In this document: positions 50,722-59,618 of the stretch, piece by piece | How positions within the stretch are numbered: position 1 is the stretch's first letter | How the letters are laid out: each line of letters begins with the position of its first letter | Assembly (NCBI GenBank): GCA_035318925.1 | Contig: DATHDS010000002.1 | Coordinates: 1 to 64,000, forward strand | Direction: 5' to 3' | DNA length: 64,000 nt | From: VAXT01 sp035318925 | Lineage (GTDB): Bacteria; Actinomycetota; Thermoleophilia; Gaiellales; Gaiellaceae | The notes under the pieces: model-generated | What the model was told of the DNA's origin: nothing | Databases searched by the model: none | Seen by the model: the letters and a program-made list of their open reading frames with translations, nothing else | Program-made: the position numbers and the translations under genes

Positions 50722-50737
50722 TGACTGACTAGTCAAT
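50720..50737. promoter_or_regulatory. TetR-type operator palindrome
   Basis: ATTGACT-N4-AGTCAAT, a perfect 7+4+7 inverted repeat starting at the last two bases of the -10 box, so a bound repressor would cover the transcription start. This form resembles operators of TetR-family fatty-acid regulators; the regulator gene is not in the window. Confidence 0.6.
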
Positions 50738-50771
50738 CAACGGGAGAATTCGGCTAGGAGAGCCAGACGAG

Positions 50772-51950
50772 ATGGCGATCATTGAGCAGATGACGACAGG
50801 CGGAGTCTCCTTCGAGCTGACCGCCGAGCAGCGCGACCTACGCGCGCTCGCGCACGAGTTCGCCGAGAAGGAGATCCGGCCGCGCGCCGCCGAGTACGAC
50901 GAGCACTCGACGCATCCCGAGGACGTGATCGCGAAGGCGCACGAGCTCGGGCTGATGAACGTCCACATCCCGGAGGAGTTCGGCGGGCCCGGGCTCTCGA
51001 TCTTCGACGGCATCCTCGTGGGCGAGGAGCTCTCCTGGGGTTGCTCCGGGATCACCGTCTCGATCATCGCGAACACGCTCGGCGCCGCTCCGGTCGTGCT
51101 CGCGGGCAGCGACGAGCAGAAGCGCGAGTGGCTGGCGCCGCTGATCGAGGTGCCGATCCTCTGCTCGTTCGCGCTGACCGAGCCGAATGCCGGCTCGGAT
51201 GTCTCGGGCATCCAGACGACGGCGGTGCGGGACGGAGACGACTACGTCATCAACGGCTCGAAGATGTTCATCTCGAACGCCGGGCATGCGGCCTGGATGG
51301 TCATCTTCGCCTCAACCGACAAGAGCAAGGGCCATCGCGGGCTCTCGGCCTTCATCGTCCCGGCCGACGCCGAGGGCTTCACGGTCGAGAAGCACCTCGA
51401 CAAGATGGGCCAGCGCGCAACGGACACCTCGGCGGTTGCCTTCCAGGACGTCAGGGTGCCCGCTGCGAACCGGCTCGGCGAGGAAGGCGAAGGGTTCAAG
51501 ATCGCGATGCGCACGCTCGACCACACGCGGCCGGGCACGGCGATCGGCGCGGTCGGCGTTGCGCGCGCCGCGTACGAGCTCTCGGTCGACTACGCGCGCG
51601 AGCGGGTCCAGTTCGGCCAGCCGATCGCGATGAACCAGGGCGTGAACTTCCTGATCGCGGACATGGCCGCGGAGATCGAGGCGGCGCGGCTGCTCACCTG
51701 GCAGGCCGCGTGGCTCCTCGACCAGGGCCAGCGGGCGACGCTCCAGTCCTCGTTCGCGAAGCGGTTCGCCTCCGACACGGCGATGAAGGTGACGACGGAC
51801 GCGGTCCAGATCTTCGGCGGCTACGGGTACATGAAGGAGTACCCCGTCGAGAAGCTGATGCGGGACGCGAAGCTCTTCCAGATCTACGAGGGCACGTCGC
51901 AGATCCAGAGGCTCGTCATCGCCCGCGAGATCTTCTTCCCCCGGGATTAG
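50772..51950 (+). CDS. Acyl-CoA dehydrogenase (second of divergent pair)
   Basis: 392 residues. FALTEPNAGSDVSGIQ and NGSKMFISNAG form the FAD/substrate region, and FGGYGYMKEYPVEKLMRDAK and QIYEGTSQIQRLVIAREI are the C-terminal signatures, with E in YEGTS as catalytic base of short/medium-chain and branched-chain enzymes. A Shine-Dalgarno-like AGGAGAG precedes ATG 50772 by about 10 nt. It is regulated from the TTGACT/TACGAT promoter overlapped by a palindrome. Only distantly similar to the divergent dehydrogenase, so the two probably act on different acyl-CoAs. Confidence 0.94.
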   Translation: MAIIEQMTTGGVSFELTAEQRDLRALAHEFAEKEIRPRAAEYDEHSTHPEDVIAKAHELGLMNVHIPEEFGGPGLSIFDGILVGEELSWGCSGITVSIIANTLGAAPVVLAGSDEQKREWLAPLIEVPILCSFALTEPNAGSDVSGIQTTAVRDGDDYVINGSKMFISNAGHAAWMVIFASTDKSKGHRGLSAFIVPADAEGFTVEKHLDKMGQRATDTSAVAFQDVRVPAANRLGEEGEGFKIAMRTLDHTRPGTAIGAVGVARAAYELSVDYARERVQFGQPIAMNQGVNFLIADMAAEIEAARLLTWQAAWLLDQGQRATLQSSFAKRFASDTAMKVTTDAVQIFGGYGYMKEYPVEKLMRDAKLFQIYEGTSQIQRLVIAREIFFPRD

Positions 51951-51994
51951 TCGCGTTACGAAATCCGGCTGGTCCGGTAAGTACACTGACGGTC

Positions 51995-53854
51995 TTGTCG
52001 GTGCGGGTCGCTCATCTTCCCCGCGCCCGTCGGCGTAGGCGTGCCCGGGTGCGGCTTCTTTGGCAGTGGAGCCTGTTCCTTGCCGCGGTCCTGGTCCTGG
52101 GCGCAACGACGCTCGGGCTGGCCTTCGCGGGCTCGCCGAAGCGGTTGCCGGCGGGGTCCGAGATCGCCGGCGTCGACGTCTCCGGCCTGACGCCCGGCAC
52201 CGCTCGGGCGATGCTCAAGCGGCGCTCGCGCGAGCTCGGCGCCGTGCCGGTCGTCTTCACGGCGAACGGCAAGCGCTGGCGCGTGAAGCCCGACGCCGTC
52301 GTCGCCGAGGTCGACTGGGCGGCAGCAGTCGAGGCCGCGCGGCAGCAGGGAGAGGGCTTCGGGCCGTTCCGCGGCCTGAAGCGTCTCGGCGTCCGGGTCT
52401 TCGGCGGGGACGTTGCGCCGAGGGCGAACGTCTACCAGAGCGCAATCAACTCCTACCTGACGGGTTTCGCGAAGGCCGTCGACCGCCCCCGGGTCGAGCC
52501 GTCCCTCCGGCTGCGCGGGCTCCAGCCCGAGGTCGTCCCCGGCCACGCGGGCACCGTCCTGGACCGGCGCGAGGCGCAGCGAGTCTTCGTTCGCGGGCTG
52601 ACCGGGCTCTCGCGCGATCCAATCGCGCTGCCGCTGCGAGCCGATCGCCCTCACCTCGCCACAATCGATCTTGCCGGCGCCAAGGTGAAGGCCGAGACGG
52701 CGTTGTCGGCTTCCGTCGACCTTTCCTACGGCGCCGGCAGCTGGCACCTGACGCGCGTGAAGATCGCACGCCTGCTGGCCCTGCCGCGGAACGGCTCGAC
52801 CGAGCTCGAGCTGGCCGGCCCGGTCGCGACCCACTTCTTCGCCAATCTCAGGAAACGTGTCGAGCACCCGCCAAGGGACGCGACTTTCCGGGTCGGCGCG
52901 GGGAACATCGTTCGAGTCGTCCCCGCCGAGGCTGGCCGAACCCTCGATGTCGAGGCCACGACGCGCAACTTGCTCGCCGCGATGCTCTCGACCTCGAATC
53001 GGCGCGCAGACCTGCGCACCATCGCGGCTGCCCCCGACCGCACGACGCGCGAGGCGAGGGCGATGGGGATCACGGGGCTCGTGGGCGCGTACGAGACGTT
53101 CTACGGAGGCGTTCCGAACCGCATCCACAACGTCCAGCTGGTCTCGCACCTGATCGACAACCACTTCATCGCGCCGGGCGCTGAGTTCTCGTTCAACGGG
53201 ACGACCGGCGAGCGTACGCCGGACAAGGGGTTCCTCGAGGCGCCGGTGATCATCAACGGCGAGCTGAAGACCGGCCTCGGCGGTGGAATCTGCCAGGTGT
53301 CGACGACGACGTTCAACGCCGCCTACGAAGCCGGGCTGCCGATCACCGACCGCACGAACCACGCGCTCTACATCAGCCACTACCCGCTTGGGCGCGACGC
53401 GACGGTCAACTATCCCGACACCGATCTCAAGTTCGTCAACGACACCGATCACTGGCTCTGGCTGCGCACCTTCGTCGGCTCGTCCTCGCTGACCGTGGCC
53501 CTCTACGGGACTCCACAGCACCGGCGCATCGTCAGCGATGTCTCCCCGCTGGTCGTCACCGGCGCGCCGCCGGTCAAGAGGGTGCGTGATCCGAATCTCC
53601 TCGTCGGCCAGACCTCGCTCGAGGAGTCCGGGTCGCCCTCGCTCTCGACGAACGTTCGCCGTCGCGTCTACACCGCGGGCGGCAAGCTGCTCTACGACCA
53701 CACGTGGTACTCGTCCTATCGGGCCGAGCCCCGCGTGATCCGCGTCGGAACGAAGCCCAAGCCGGAGCCGCCGGCCAAGAAGAAGAAGAAGGGTGCGCCA
53801 CCCCCTCCGCCCCCGCCCGGGCCGCCTCCGCCCACCTCGCCTCCGACCCCTTAG
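51995..53854 (+). CDS. VanW-family membrane protein with PG-binding domains
   Basis: About 619 residues. One membrane helix near the N-terminus (WSLFLAAVLVLGATTLGLAFAG) is followed by two extracellular PG_binding_4-like units; the first begins EIAGVDVSGLTPGTAR. The VanW domain runs from ETFYGGVPNRIHNV through GLGGGICQVSTTTFNAAYEAG and HYPLGRDATV. The tail is Lys- then Pro-rich (KKKKKG, PPPPPPPG) and may span the wall. Family members are cell-wall associated with unknown chemistry. The start is uncertain: TTG 51995 has TACACT 7 nt upstream; GTG 52001 is an alternative. The long frame upstream antisense-reads the dehydrogenase and is rejected. Confidence 0.87.
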   Translation: MSVRVAHLPRARRRRRARVRLLWQWSLFLAAVLVLGATTLGLAFAGSPKRLPAGSEIAGVDVSGLTPGTARAMLKRRSRELGAVPVVFTANGKRWRVKPDAVVAEVDWAAAVEAARQQGEGFGPFRGLKRLGVRVFGGDVAPRANVYQSAINSYLTGFAKAVDRPRVEPSLRLRGLQPEVVPGHAGTVLDRREAQRVFVRGLTGLSRDPIALPLRADRPHLATIDLAGAKVKAETALSASVDLSYGAGSWHLTRVKIARLLALPRNGSTELELAGPVATHFFANLRKRVEHPPRDATFRVGAGNIVRVVPAEAGRTLDVEATTRNLLAAMLSTSNRRADLRTIAAAPDRTTREARAMGITGLVGAYETFYGGVPNRIHNVQLVSHLIDNHFIAPGAEFSFNGTTGERTPDKGFLEAPVIINGELKTGLGGGICQVSTTTFNAAYEAGLPITDRTNHALYISHYPLGRDATVNYPDTDLKFVNDTDHWLWLRTFVGSSSLTVALYGTPQHRRIVSDVSPLVVTGAPPVKRVRDPNLLVGQTSLEESGSPSLSTNVRRRVYTAGGKLLYDHTWYSSYRAEPRVIRVGTKPKPEPPAKKKKKGAPPPPPPPGPPPPTSPPTP

Positions 53855-54276
53855 GACTCAGCCTCCGCGATCGCGTCCGCGAGCCAGGCGGGCACGCGTG
53901 TGGGTCGATGCTCGCCGACCGAGACGCATGCGTGCGTCGTCCAGCCCTCCGCGATCGGCTCCCCGTCGCGCTCGACCGCGTAGTCGAAGCGGAAGCGGGC
54001 TCCTCGTACGTCGCTACAGCGGGAGCGGATCGTGAGCCGGTCGTCGAAGCGCGCGGCCGAGACATAACGCGCGTAGGCCTCCAGGGTCAGGGCGTCGACC
54101 CCTTCGCTCCGCAGGGCGAGGTAACCGCCCCGGAACCGCCGCAGGTACTCGATCCGCGTCGCCTCGAACCAGACGAGGTAGGCCGCGTGATGGGCGATGC
54201 CCTGCGCGTCGGTTTCGGCGAAGCGGACGGTGACATCGTTTGTGAATTTGAAGTCGCTCACCGCGAGGCGAAGCAT
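53851..54276 (-). CDS. 4HBT-fold acyl-CoA thioesterase
   Basis: 141 residues, hot-dog fold. FAETDAQGIAHHAAYLVWFE is the 4HBT signature with the catalytic aspartate in ETDAQG, as in YbgC/FcbC proteins; TLEAYARYVSAARFDDRLTI follows. Hydrolyses an acyl-CoA thioester of unknown type. The start is ATG 54276 or GTG 54261; neither has a clear Shine-Dalgarno. The stop overlaps the VanW gene stop by 4 nt. Confidence 0.88.
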   Translation of the reverse strand: MLRLAVSDFKFTNDVTVRFAETDAQGIAHHAAYLVWFEATRIEYLRRFRGGYLALRSEGVDALTLEAYARYVSAARFDDRLTIRSRCSDVRGARFRFDYAVERDGEPIAEGWTTHACVSVGEHRPTRVPAWLADAIAEAES

Positions 54277-54291
54277 CGCAGCCGCAGTCGT

Positions 54292-54320
54292 TTGACAGGG
54301 TCTGACCCTGGGTATAGAAA
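54292..54320 (+). promoter_or_regulatory. Strong promoter with internal palindromic operator
   Basis: Consensus TTGACA (54292-54297) with TATAGA (54313-54318, 15-nt spacer) or TAGAAA (17-nt spacer). A perfect 15-bp palindrome, CAGGGTC-T-GACCCTG (54296-54310), starts in the -35 box and fills most of the spacer: a likely repressor site. Confidence 0.6.
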
Positions 54321-54386
54321 CGACAATCCGCGGCCTGTCTCAGGTCGATGTAACGGTGCCCTCTGGGGGTGCGGAAGGGAGAGAGG

Positions 54387-55967
54387 ATGAGGAAGGTAAT
54401 TGCGATTGGGCTCGCCGTCTTGGCGACCCTCGTCATCGGCACGTTTGCGGGAGCTGCTCGCGCAGCGAGCAACTTCGATTGCGACGAGGCGTGGTCGCTG
54501 TGCGCCGAGCCGTCCGACTCGATCGGCTACAACGGCACGTATACGGGTCACGACGAGCCGTCGCTGCTTTTCTATTCGGCGACGGCGGGCTCGGGGAACT
54601 CCAGTATCTACCAGCTGACGCTGCCCGACGAGTCGAGGACGCTGCCGAACCAGCAGGGCACCGGAGGCACGTGGAACTTCCAGCTCCACCCGGCGTTCTG
54701 GCTCGGGATGGCGCTCTGCGACAACCAGTCGGCGCCGGAGTTCACGCACGATCCGTGTGTCGCCGACAGCGACACGAACATCAAGGACGGCGAGGACCCA
54801 AGCCAGGCGGATTACATCGGCAAGCACGCAGGGACTGCGTTCCTCGAGCTCCAGTTCTACCCACCGGGCTGGGCGCCGTGGCCGCCGGGAGTGAGCTGCG
54901 ACGCGCACAAGTGGTGCGCGGCAATGGCGATGTTCAGCTTCAACCGAAACCAGAACACCGGCGAGAACAACAATGGCGATTGTCTCGGAAGGGTCGGCAT
55001 CGAGCCGGTCAACTTCGCTTTCATCACGCTGTCCGGCACTCCCCACGCGCCTCCGAGCCCACTTGGCGCGACCGGGGACACGTTCACGCCGCACAGCTCG
55101 TCGGACCTGTTCATGAACGCAAACGACAAGCTCGTGGTCGACATGCACGATTCCGGTGCGGGCCTGGTCACGGTCATCCACGACCTGACGACGGGTTCCG
55201 TCGGGTCGATGACGGCGAGTGCCGCCAACGGGTTCGCCCAGGTGAACTACGACCCGAGCGCCTCGACGTGCACCGAGAATCCGTACGGGTTCCACCCGAT
55301 GTACTCGACGTCGAGTGAGCACACTCGCGTCCCCTGGGCGGCACACTCGTACAACGTCGCGTTCTCGGACGAGATCGGGCACTTCGAGTACTGCAACAGC
55401 GTTCCCGTCGAGGGCGATGTCTGCGCCGATCCGGGCGCAAACGACGACGATGTGCCGTGCTTCAGCTCGGCCTTCTCCCTGCTCGTGCGGATCGGAGGCT
55501 GCATCGGAACCGACAATGACTTCGATGGGGTCCCCTACCAGCCGGTGTGGCCGGGGACGAACCGCAATCACGGCCAGGACACGAAGTTCCACGCGGACCC
55601 GGTCGTGTTCTCGAGCCCGCTCTTCAACGGCACGCAAAGCTACAACCGCGTTGCCTTCGAAGCCGATCTGCCGCGAATCGAGGCGGCAGACTTCGGCGGT
55701 CAGTGCGACCGGAACACGGGCGAGAACTGTGTCAACCCGCCGCCCGGCGCGAACTTCTATCCGATCTACTCGACGAGTAGGCCTAATCACAACTCATGCT
55801 TCTGGCAGATCGGCGGGCCGTACAACCCGCACACGACGAACACCTTCGGCGGGAACTCGACCGCGGAGTTCGGGCCGCTTCTTCTGAGCCTGTACCCGAA
55901 CGTCGGCTTCGTGCCGCTCCACCGCTACAACAACTTCCGGCAGATCCTGAGCACGAATCCGTGCTAG
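54387..55967 (+). CDS. Large secreted protein of unknown function
   Basis: 526 residues from ATG 54387, preceded by GGAAGGGAGAGAGG; an in-frame GTG 18 nt upstream is less likely. The signal peptide ends near GAARAASN. The mature chain is Cys-rich and Trp/Asn/Pro-rich with strings such as FDCDEAWSLCAEPSDSIGYN, WNFQLHPAFWLGMALC, FYPPGWAPWPPG and SSEHTRVPWAAHSYNVAFSD. I recall similar exported proteins in other actinobacteria, without known function. His, Asp and Cys abundance could suit metal binding. It has the best promoter match in the window plus a palindromic operator, so it is likely abundant and regulated. Confidence 0.78.
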   Translation: MRKVIAIGLAVLATLVIGTFAGAARAASNFDCDEAWSLCAEPSDSIGYNGTYTGHDEPSLLFYSATAGSGNSSIYQLTLPDESRTLPNQQGTGGTWNFQLHPAFWLGMALCDNQSAPEFTHDPCVADSDTNIKDGEDPSQADYIGKHAGTAFLELQFYPPGWAPWPPGVSCDAHKWCAAMAMFSFNRNQNTGENNNGDCLGRVGIEPVNFAFITLSGTPHAPPSPLGATGDTFTPHSSSDLFMNANDKLVVDMHDSGAGLVTVIHDLTTGSVGSMTASAANGFAQVNYDPSASTCTENPYGFHPMYSTSSEHTRVPWAAHSYNVAFSDEIGHFEYCNSVPVEGDVCADPGANDDDVPCFSSAFSLLVRIGGCIGTDNDFDGVPYQPVWPGTNRNHGQDTKFHADPVVFSSPLFNGTQSYNRVAFEADLPRIEAADFGGQCDRNTGENCVNPPPGANFYPIYSTSRPNHNSCFWQIGGPYNPHTTNTFGGNSTAEFGPLLLSLYPNVGFVPLHRYNNFRQILSTNPC

Positions 55968-55994
55968 CGAGGGGCTGACCGACGAGTTGACATC

Positions 55995-56020
55995 GAGGGG
56001 CGTCCTCCGGGGCGCCCCTC
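55995..56020. terminator. Bidirectional hairpin terminator
   Basis: 8-bp stem GAGGGGCG/CGCCCCTC with a 10-nt loop, between two convergent genes (stop at 55967 on +, stop at 56035 on minus). Confidence 0.65.
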
Positions 56021-56034
56021 TCCCTCTCCGGGAA

Positions 56035-56193
56035 CTACGCCGCGGCTCGGCGCAGTAGGCGCTCGTCCAGCACTTCCCGGCAGGACGAGCACACCTTGCG
56101 CTCGACCTCGTACGGGACGCCGGCCCGCTGACGAAGGACGTGTTTCGTCTCCTCCGTGTGGCGATGCGACTTCTTCTGACTCATCTCATCCAT
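56035..56193 (-). CDS. 52-residue CxxC protein
   Basis: From ATG 56193, chosen because TAGCCT lies 7 nt upstream. A basic, His-rich N-terminal half (SQKKSHRHTEETKHVLRQRAG) is followed by YEVERKVCSSCREVLDERLL with one CxxC and a basic tail. Such one-CxxC proteins may bind zinc as dimers. Function unknown. Longer in-frame starts upstream fall in the divergent promoter region. Confidence 0.65.
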   Translation of the reverse strand: MDEMSQKKSHRHTEETKHVLRQRAGVPYEVERKVCSSCREVLDERLLRRAAA

Positions 56194-56368
56194 TGCTCTC
56201 AGGCTAGCTTGCACATCGGTGGGTACAACCCCAAAGCGGTGACGGTTCGGTGAACACTTGGCCAACATTCCGACGCTTCATTTGTCGGCTAGTTAGTGAA
56301 GAAGGATTAGCGGCGGCGTTTCGGCGGTAAGGTGTTCGAGAGAGACCAGCGACGAAAGGCACGGCAAA

Positions 56369-56707
56369 ATGGCTCAACAAAAAGACAAAGACCTGCTGAG
56401 CCGGCTCGCGGATCGCGGGGAGCAAGTCGTCGGCCGGATCACCGATCTTCCCGGCGCGAAGAACCTGCTCGACCGGACGACCCAGCTCGCCAAGAGCCTG
56501 GACGAGGTCCAGAAGCGCGTCCGCAGCCTGGGCCCGCTCGAGAAGAGGGTCGCGTCGATCGAGAAGCGCCTCGAGAAGCTCGAGGGCAAGGGCACGACCC
56601 GCAAGCGCACGGCGACCCGGCGCACGACGTCCTCGAGAGCGTCGACGGCCAAGCGCTCCGCGACGCCGAGGCGGACGCCCCGACGGCGCCCGCCCGGCTC
56701 CAGCTAG
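56369..56707 (+). CDS. Coiled-coil protein with basic tail
   Basis: 112 residues. The first ~75 form amphipathic helices (LLSRLADRGEQVVGRITDLPG, then a coiled coil LEKRVASIEKRLEKLEG). The last ~37 are Arg/Lys/Thr/Ser-rich (KRTATRRTTSSRASTAKRS), like nucleoid-associated or phasin-like tails, so nucleic-acid binding is possible. GAAAGG lies 10 nt before the ATG. Function unknown. The 3' end overlaps the opposite gene by 4 nt. Confidence 0.7.
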   Translation: MAQQKDKDLLSRLADRGEQVVGRITDLPGAKNLLDRTTQLAKSLDEVQKRVRSLGPLEKRVASIEKRLEKLEGKGTTRKRTATRRTTSSRASTAKRSATPRRTPRRRPPGSS

Positions 56708-58638
56708 CGGCCGACCAGACGGGCCACATACAGACCGCCGGAGGTTTCGTTGTACGAAACGCGCTCCGGCACGTCGTAGCGCGTGTAGACGACCCAGCCT
56801 CCTGGCCCGGCGAAGGCTTCGCCGTCAGCGTTACCCTCCCGCAACAGCGTGGACTGGCGCCGCAGCCTCGGGTCGACGGCGACGAGCGCTTCGAGGCCTG
56901 CGACAGCCGTGCCCGTCGGCTGCGCATACACAAAGAGCACCTTCGAGTCGCGACTCCAGGTGGCGCCGTGACCACCGGGGCTGGCGTTCACGTCTCCAGT
57001 GCGGTTGTAGAGGAGGTCGAATGTGTGGTAGGCCCAGATCGAATCCGTCTTCCGCGTGCACTGCTCGGCCCACTGCAAGACGAAGCGGGTTCCATCCGGA
57101 GCCCAGGAGCGGGGCAGGACGAACATGTGCCCGCTCAGGCGCCGACGCTGCCCCGACCTGCGGTCGAGGAGAAATGTCTCGCAGCGCCGGTCGTACAGCA
57201 ACCGCCGTCCGTGAGAGCTGATCGCCCAGCGCGCGACGCGGGGCATTCCCGGAACGGCGTGGGGCGGTCGGCCCGGACGCACGATCTTCAGCCGCCCGAG
57301 ATCGGAAAAGGCGACCCGACCGTCAGCGAGCCAGGCGAACTCGCCCCAGCCCGAGGTGGCGACGAGGGCTCGCTGCCCGGTGGCCAAGTCGAGTGACAGC
57401 AGCCGAGCCCAGCGGCGATAGAGGAGCCGCTTGCCGTCGGGAGAGAAGAGCGCCTGAGGATCCTGCCCCGACGGCGGTGCAGGGGCCACGAACCGCAGCT
57501 CGTTCGTGCGCAGGTCGAGGAGGCTCAGGGAGCCCCGCCAGAAGAGTGCGAGCAGCGAGCCGTCCGGTGAGAGATCGGCCACGCTTGGGCGGTCTTCCAG
57601 CGAGGTGAACCGCCTGAGGAGGCGGACGTCGGTCAGGCGAGCATGCCCTGCGGCGAGCTTTGTCGAATACGTTCGGATGAGCCGCTGCTTGGCGGACGCG
57701 GGCGGTGCCGGCTTGGCGGGGCTCGAGTGGCCGGGCTGCCACTCGAAGTCGTGGATGTACTCGAGCTCGACCAGGCGCCGGCTCGGGCCGCCCGCAGCAG
57801 GGACGACGTAGAGGTCGCTCAAGCCGTCGTCGTCCCCATCGGCCACATACGCGAGAAACCGTCCGTCCGGAGACCATTTGGGGCCCTCGCCGCTCCAGTG
57901 AGGTGCGATCGCCACGCGGTGCTCGCCCGACCCATCCGCTCGCATCACCCTGATCTCGGGTGGGGGGAGACCGCGATCGAGCGTGAACGCCAGCCGGCTC
58001 CCGTCGAGCGACCACACCTGGTTGGACTCGACGACAGGGGAGGGCCCCACGGAGCGGGAGCGGCTGACGTTGACGGCTTCGCTCCGGCTGGCGCCGACGA
58101 AGATTTGCGTGTCCCCATGCCGGTCTCTCCGGCGGAAGGCAACTTGCCGACCGTCCGGAGAGCGCACTCCTTCACGGACGTACTCGACGCGAACCCGCCG
58201 GAGCCGGCCGCCCCGCTCTGCGTCCACGACGCTCGTCTCGAGCCGGTACAACGCGTACCGGGCGACCCCGATCCTCTTCGCCGAGGCCCAGCGCAGCTGA
58301 ACCTGCGAGGAGGGCAGGTATGCGAGGCGCTTGGCACGCGCCCCTGACGAGTCCATGACGAGCAGGGCCGCGTTATGTCCCTCGGGGACCCGATCCGTCG
58401 CGACCGCCAGGCGTGAGCCGTCCGGGGACCAGACCACCCGCTCGGCTCCCCAGTTCCGAGCGCGGGTGAGTTGGCGCAGACCGTTGCCGTCCGCCCCGAT
58501 CGTGAAGAGGTACCCATCCTCGCCGCCGACGAACACGAGCCGGCTCGACCGGCCGGAACGGCTCGGCGTGCCATGCCCCAGGCATCCCGTTCCGAGAACA
58601 GTGAGGCACGCCAGGGCCGCGACCGCGAGACCCCGCAT
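56704..58638 (-). CDS. PD40/TolB-like propeller lipoprotein
   Basis: 644 residues from ATG 58638, chosen because TACCAT lies 6 nt upstream. The signal peptide (GLAVAALACLTVLGTGCLG) has a possible lipidation Cys, but the lipobox is weak. The rest is two sets of beta-propeller repeats with WSPDGSRLAV, WSLDGSRLAFTL, WSPDGRFLAYVADG and later LSPDGSLLALF and FSPDGKRLLYRR, split by a Pro/Ala linker near residue 305. No enzyme motif. Probably an exported binding or scaffolding protein. It is the second such propeller gene in the window, without RTX repeats. Confidence 0.8.
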   Translation of the reverse strand: MRGLAVAALACLTVLGTGCLGHGTPSRSGRSSRLVFVGGEDGYLFTIGADGNGLRQLTRARNWGAERVVWSPDGSRLAVATDRVPEGHNAALLVMDSSGARAKRLAYLPSSQVQLRWASAKRIGVARYALYRLETSVVDAERGGRLRRVRVEYVREGVRSPDGRQVAFRRRDRHGDTQIFVGASRSEAVNVSRSRSVGPSPVVESNQVWSLDGSRLAFTLDRGLPPPEIRVMRADGSGEHRVAIAPHWSGEGPKWSPDGRFLAYVADGDDDGLSDLYVVPAAGGPSRRLVELEYIHDFEWQPGHSSPAKPAPPASAKQRLIRTYSTKLAAGHARLTDVRLLRRFTSLEDRPSVADLSPDGSLLALFWRGSLSLLDLRTNELRFVAPAPPSGQDPQALFSPDGKRLLYRRWARLLSLDLATGQRALVATSGWGEFAWLADGRVAFSDLGRLKIVRPGRPPHAVPGMPRVARWAISSHGRRLLYDRRCETFLLDRRSGQRRRLSGHMFVLPRSWAPDGTRFVLQWAEQCTRKTDSIWAYHTFDLLYNRTGDVNASPGGHGATWSRDSKVLFVYAQPTGTAVAGLEALVAVDPRLRRQSTLLREGNADGEAFAGPGGWVVYTRYDVPERVSYNETSGGLYVARLVGR

Positions 58639-58712
58639 GCCGGCATGGTAAGCGCGAGGCGCCACCTGGGCTAGCCTCGACGCCGGCGGTATAGGAACGG
58701 TTCAGAGCCGCT

Positions 58713-59618
58713 CTAGGGGACCCTGAGCCGCAAGGCCTGCGGCACGACCTCGAAAGTTGCTGGCGTCGTTCCGGGCTGCTCGCCGTCGAGCTGGACGGGC
58801 AGGGCGATCGGCGCGTCGATCGAGACTCTGGCGCCGCGGAGCAGCTCGGCCTTTGGGTGGGGGAGATGCGTGCCGCGGTAGATCTTCGGTAGCGTCCTGA
58901 CGAGGTCCCGCTTCGAGATATCGCCGATCAGGAGGACATCGAAGAGCCCGTCGCCCGGGTCGGCCTCGGGAGTGATCTTCATGCCCCCTCCGAGGTAGCG
59001 GCCGTTCGCCACCATGACGTCGTACATCGCTCCGCTCCGCTCCTCGCCGTCGACCGAGACCGTCATCTGTGCGTTGCGCCACCGGGCAAAGACGGCAAAG
59101 GTGCTCCAGGCGTAGCTGAGCTTCCCGCCGAGCGCCTTGCCGGTCTCGTTCACCCGCTTGGCGATGGCGCCGCTCATGCCCGCGCTCGCGATGTTGGCGA
59201 ACCACGTCGTGTCCTCCGGCCCCGCCCAGGTCCGGAAGGTCGCCCGGCCGAGGTCGACGACGCGAGTGCTCCCGCTGCGGGCGACGTCGAGGGCCTCCTC
59301 GGTGCCGCGCGGGATGCCGAACGTGCGGACGAAGTCGCCCCCGGTGCCGCGGTGGACGATTGCGAGCTCGACGCCCTCGAGGCCCGCGATGCCGTTCACG
59401 ACCTCGTTCACGGTTCCGTCCCCGCCGACCGCGACGAGCAGGCGTGCGCCTCCCGCGGCGGCCTCCCTGGCGAGGTCGACGAGATGGCTCGGTCGCTCGG
59501 AGAGGAAGGTGTCGCCGCTCAGGCCGCGCTCGGCCGCGAGGCGCGCGATCTCCGGCCAGCGCTTGCCGGTCGCGCCGTTGTCGGCCGCCGGGTTGACGAG
59601 GAAGGCGGTCTCGCTAAT
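58713..59618 (-). CDS. Diacylglycerol/lipid kinase-family protein with apparent ATT start
   Basis: 301 residues if read from ATT 59618. SETAFLVNPAADNGATGKRW is the expected N-terminus, and LLVAVGGDGTVNEVVNGIAG is the nucleotide-binding GGDGT motif of DAGK_cat proteins. A C-terminal domain with GGGMKITPEADPGDGLFDVL follows. Upstream in frame there is a TGA nine codons before, and no ATG, GTG or TTG occurs until after GGDGT, so a normal start would remove the active site. The ATT overlaps the upstream gene's TAG (ATTAG), typical coupling geometry. Likely phosphorylates a lipid such as diacylglycerol. Confidence 0.85.
   Translation of the reverse strand: MSETAFLVNPAADNGATGKRWPEIARLAAERGLSGDTFLSERPSHLVDLAREAAAGGARLLVAVGGDGTVNEVVNGIAGLEGVELAIVHRGTGGDFVRTFGIPRGTEEALDVARSGSTRVVDLGRATFRTWAGPEDTTWFANIASAGMSGAIAKRVNETGKALGGKLSYAWSTFAVFARWRNAQMTVSVDGEERSGAMYDVMVANGRYLGGGMKITPEADPGDGLFDVLLIGDISKRDLVRTLPKIYRGTHLPHPKAELLRGARVSIDAPIALPVQLDGEQPGTTPATFEVVPQALRLRVP

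Noticed and set aside
51041..52000. Single 937-codon frame fusing dehydrogenase DNA to the VanW protein
   Set aside because: The upstream part reads the acyl-CoA dehydrogenase gene in the wrong frame and is Arg/Pro/Gly-rich. VanW-type protein sequence begins only near 52000.
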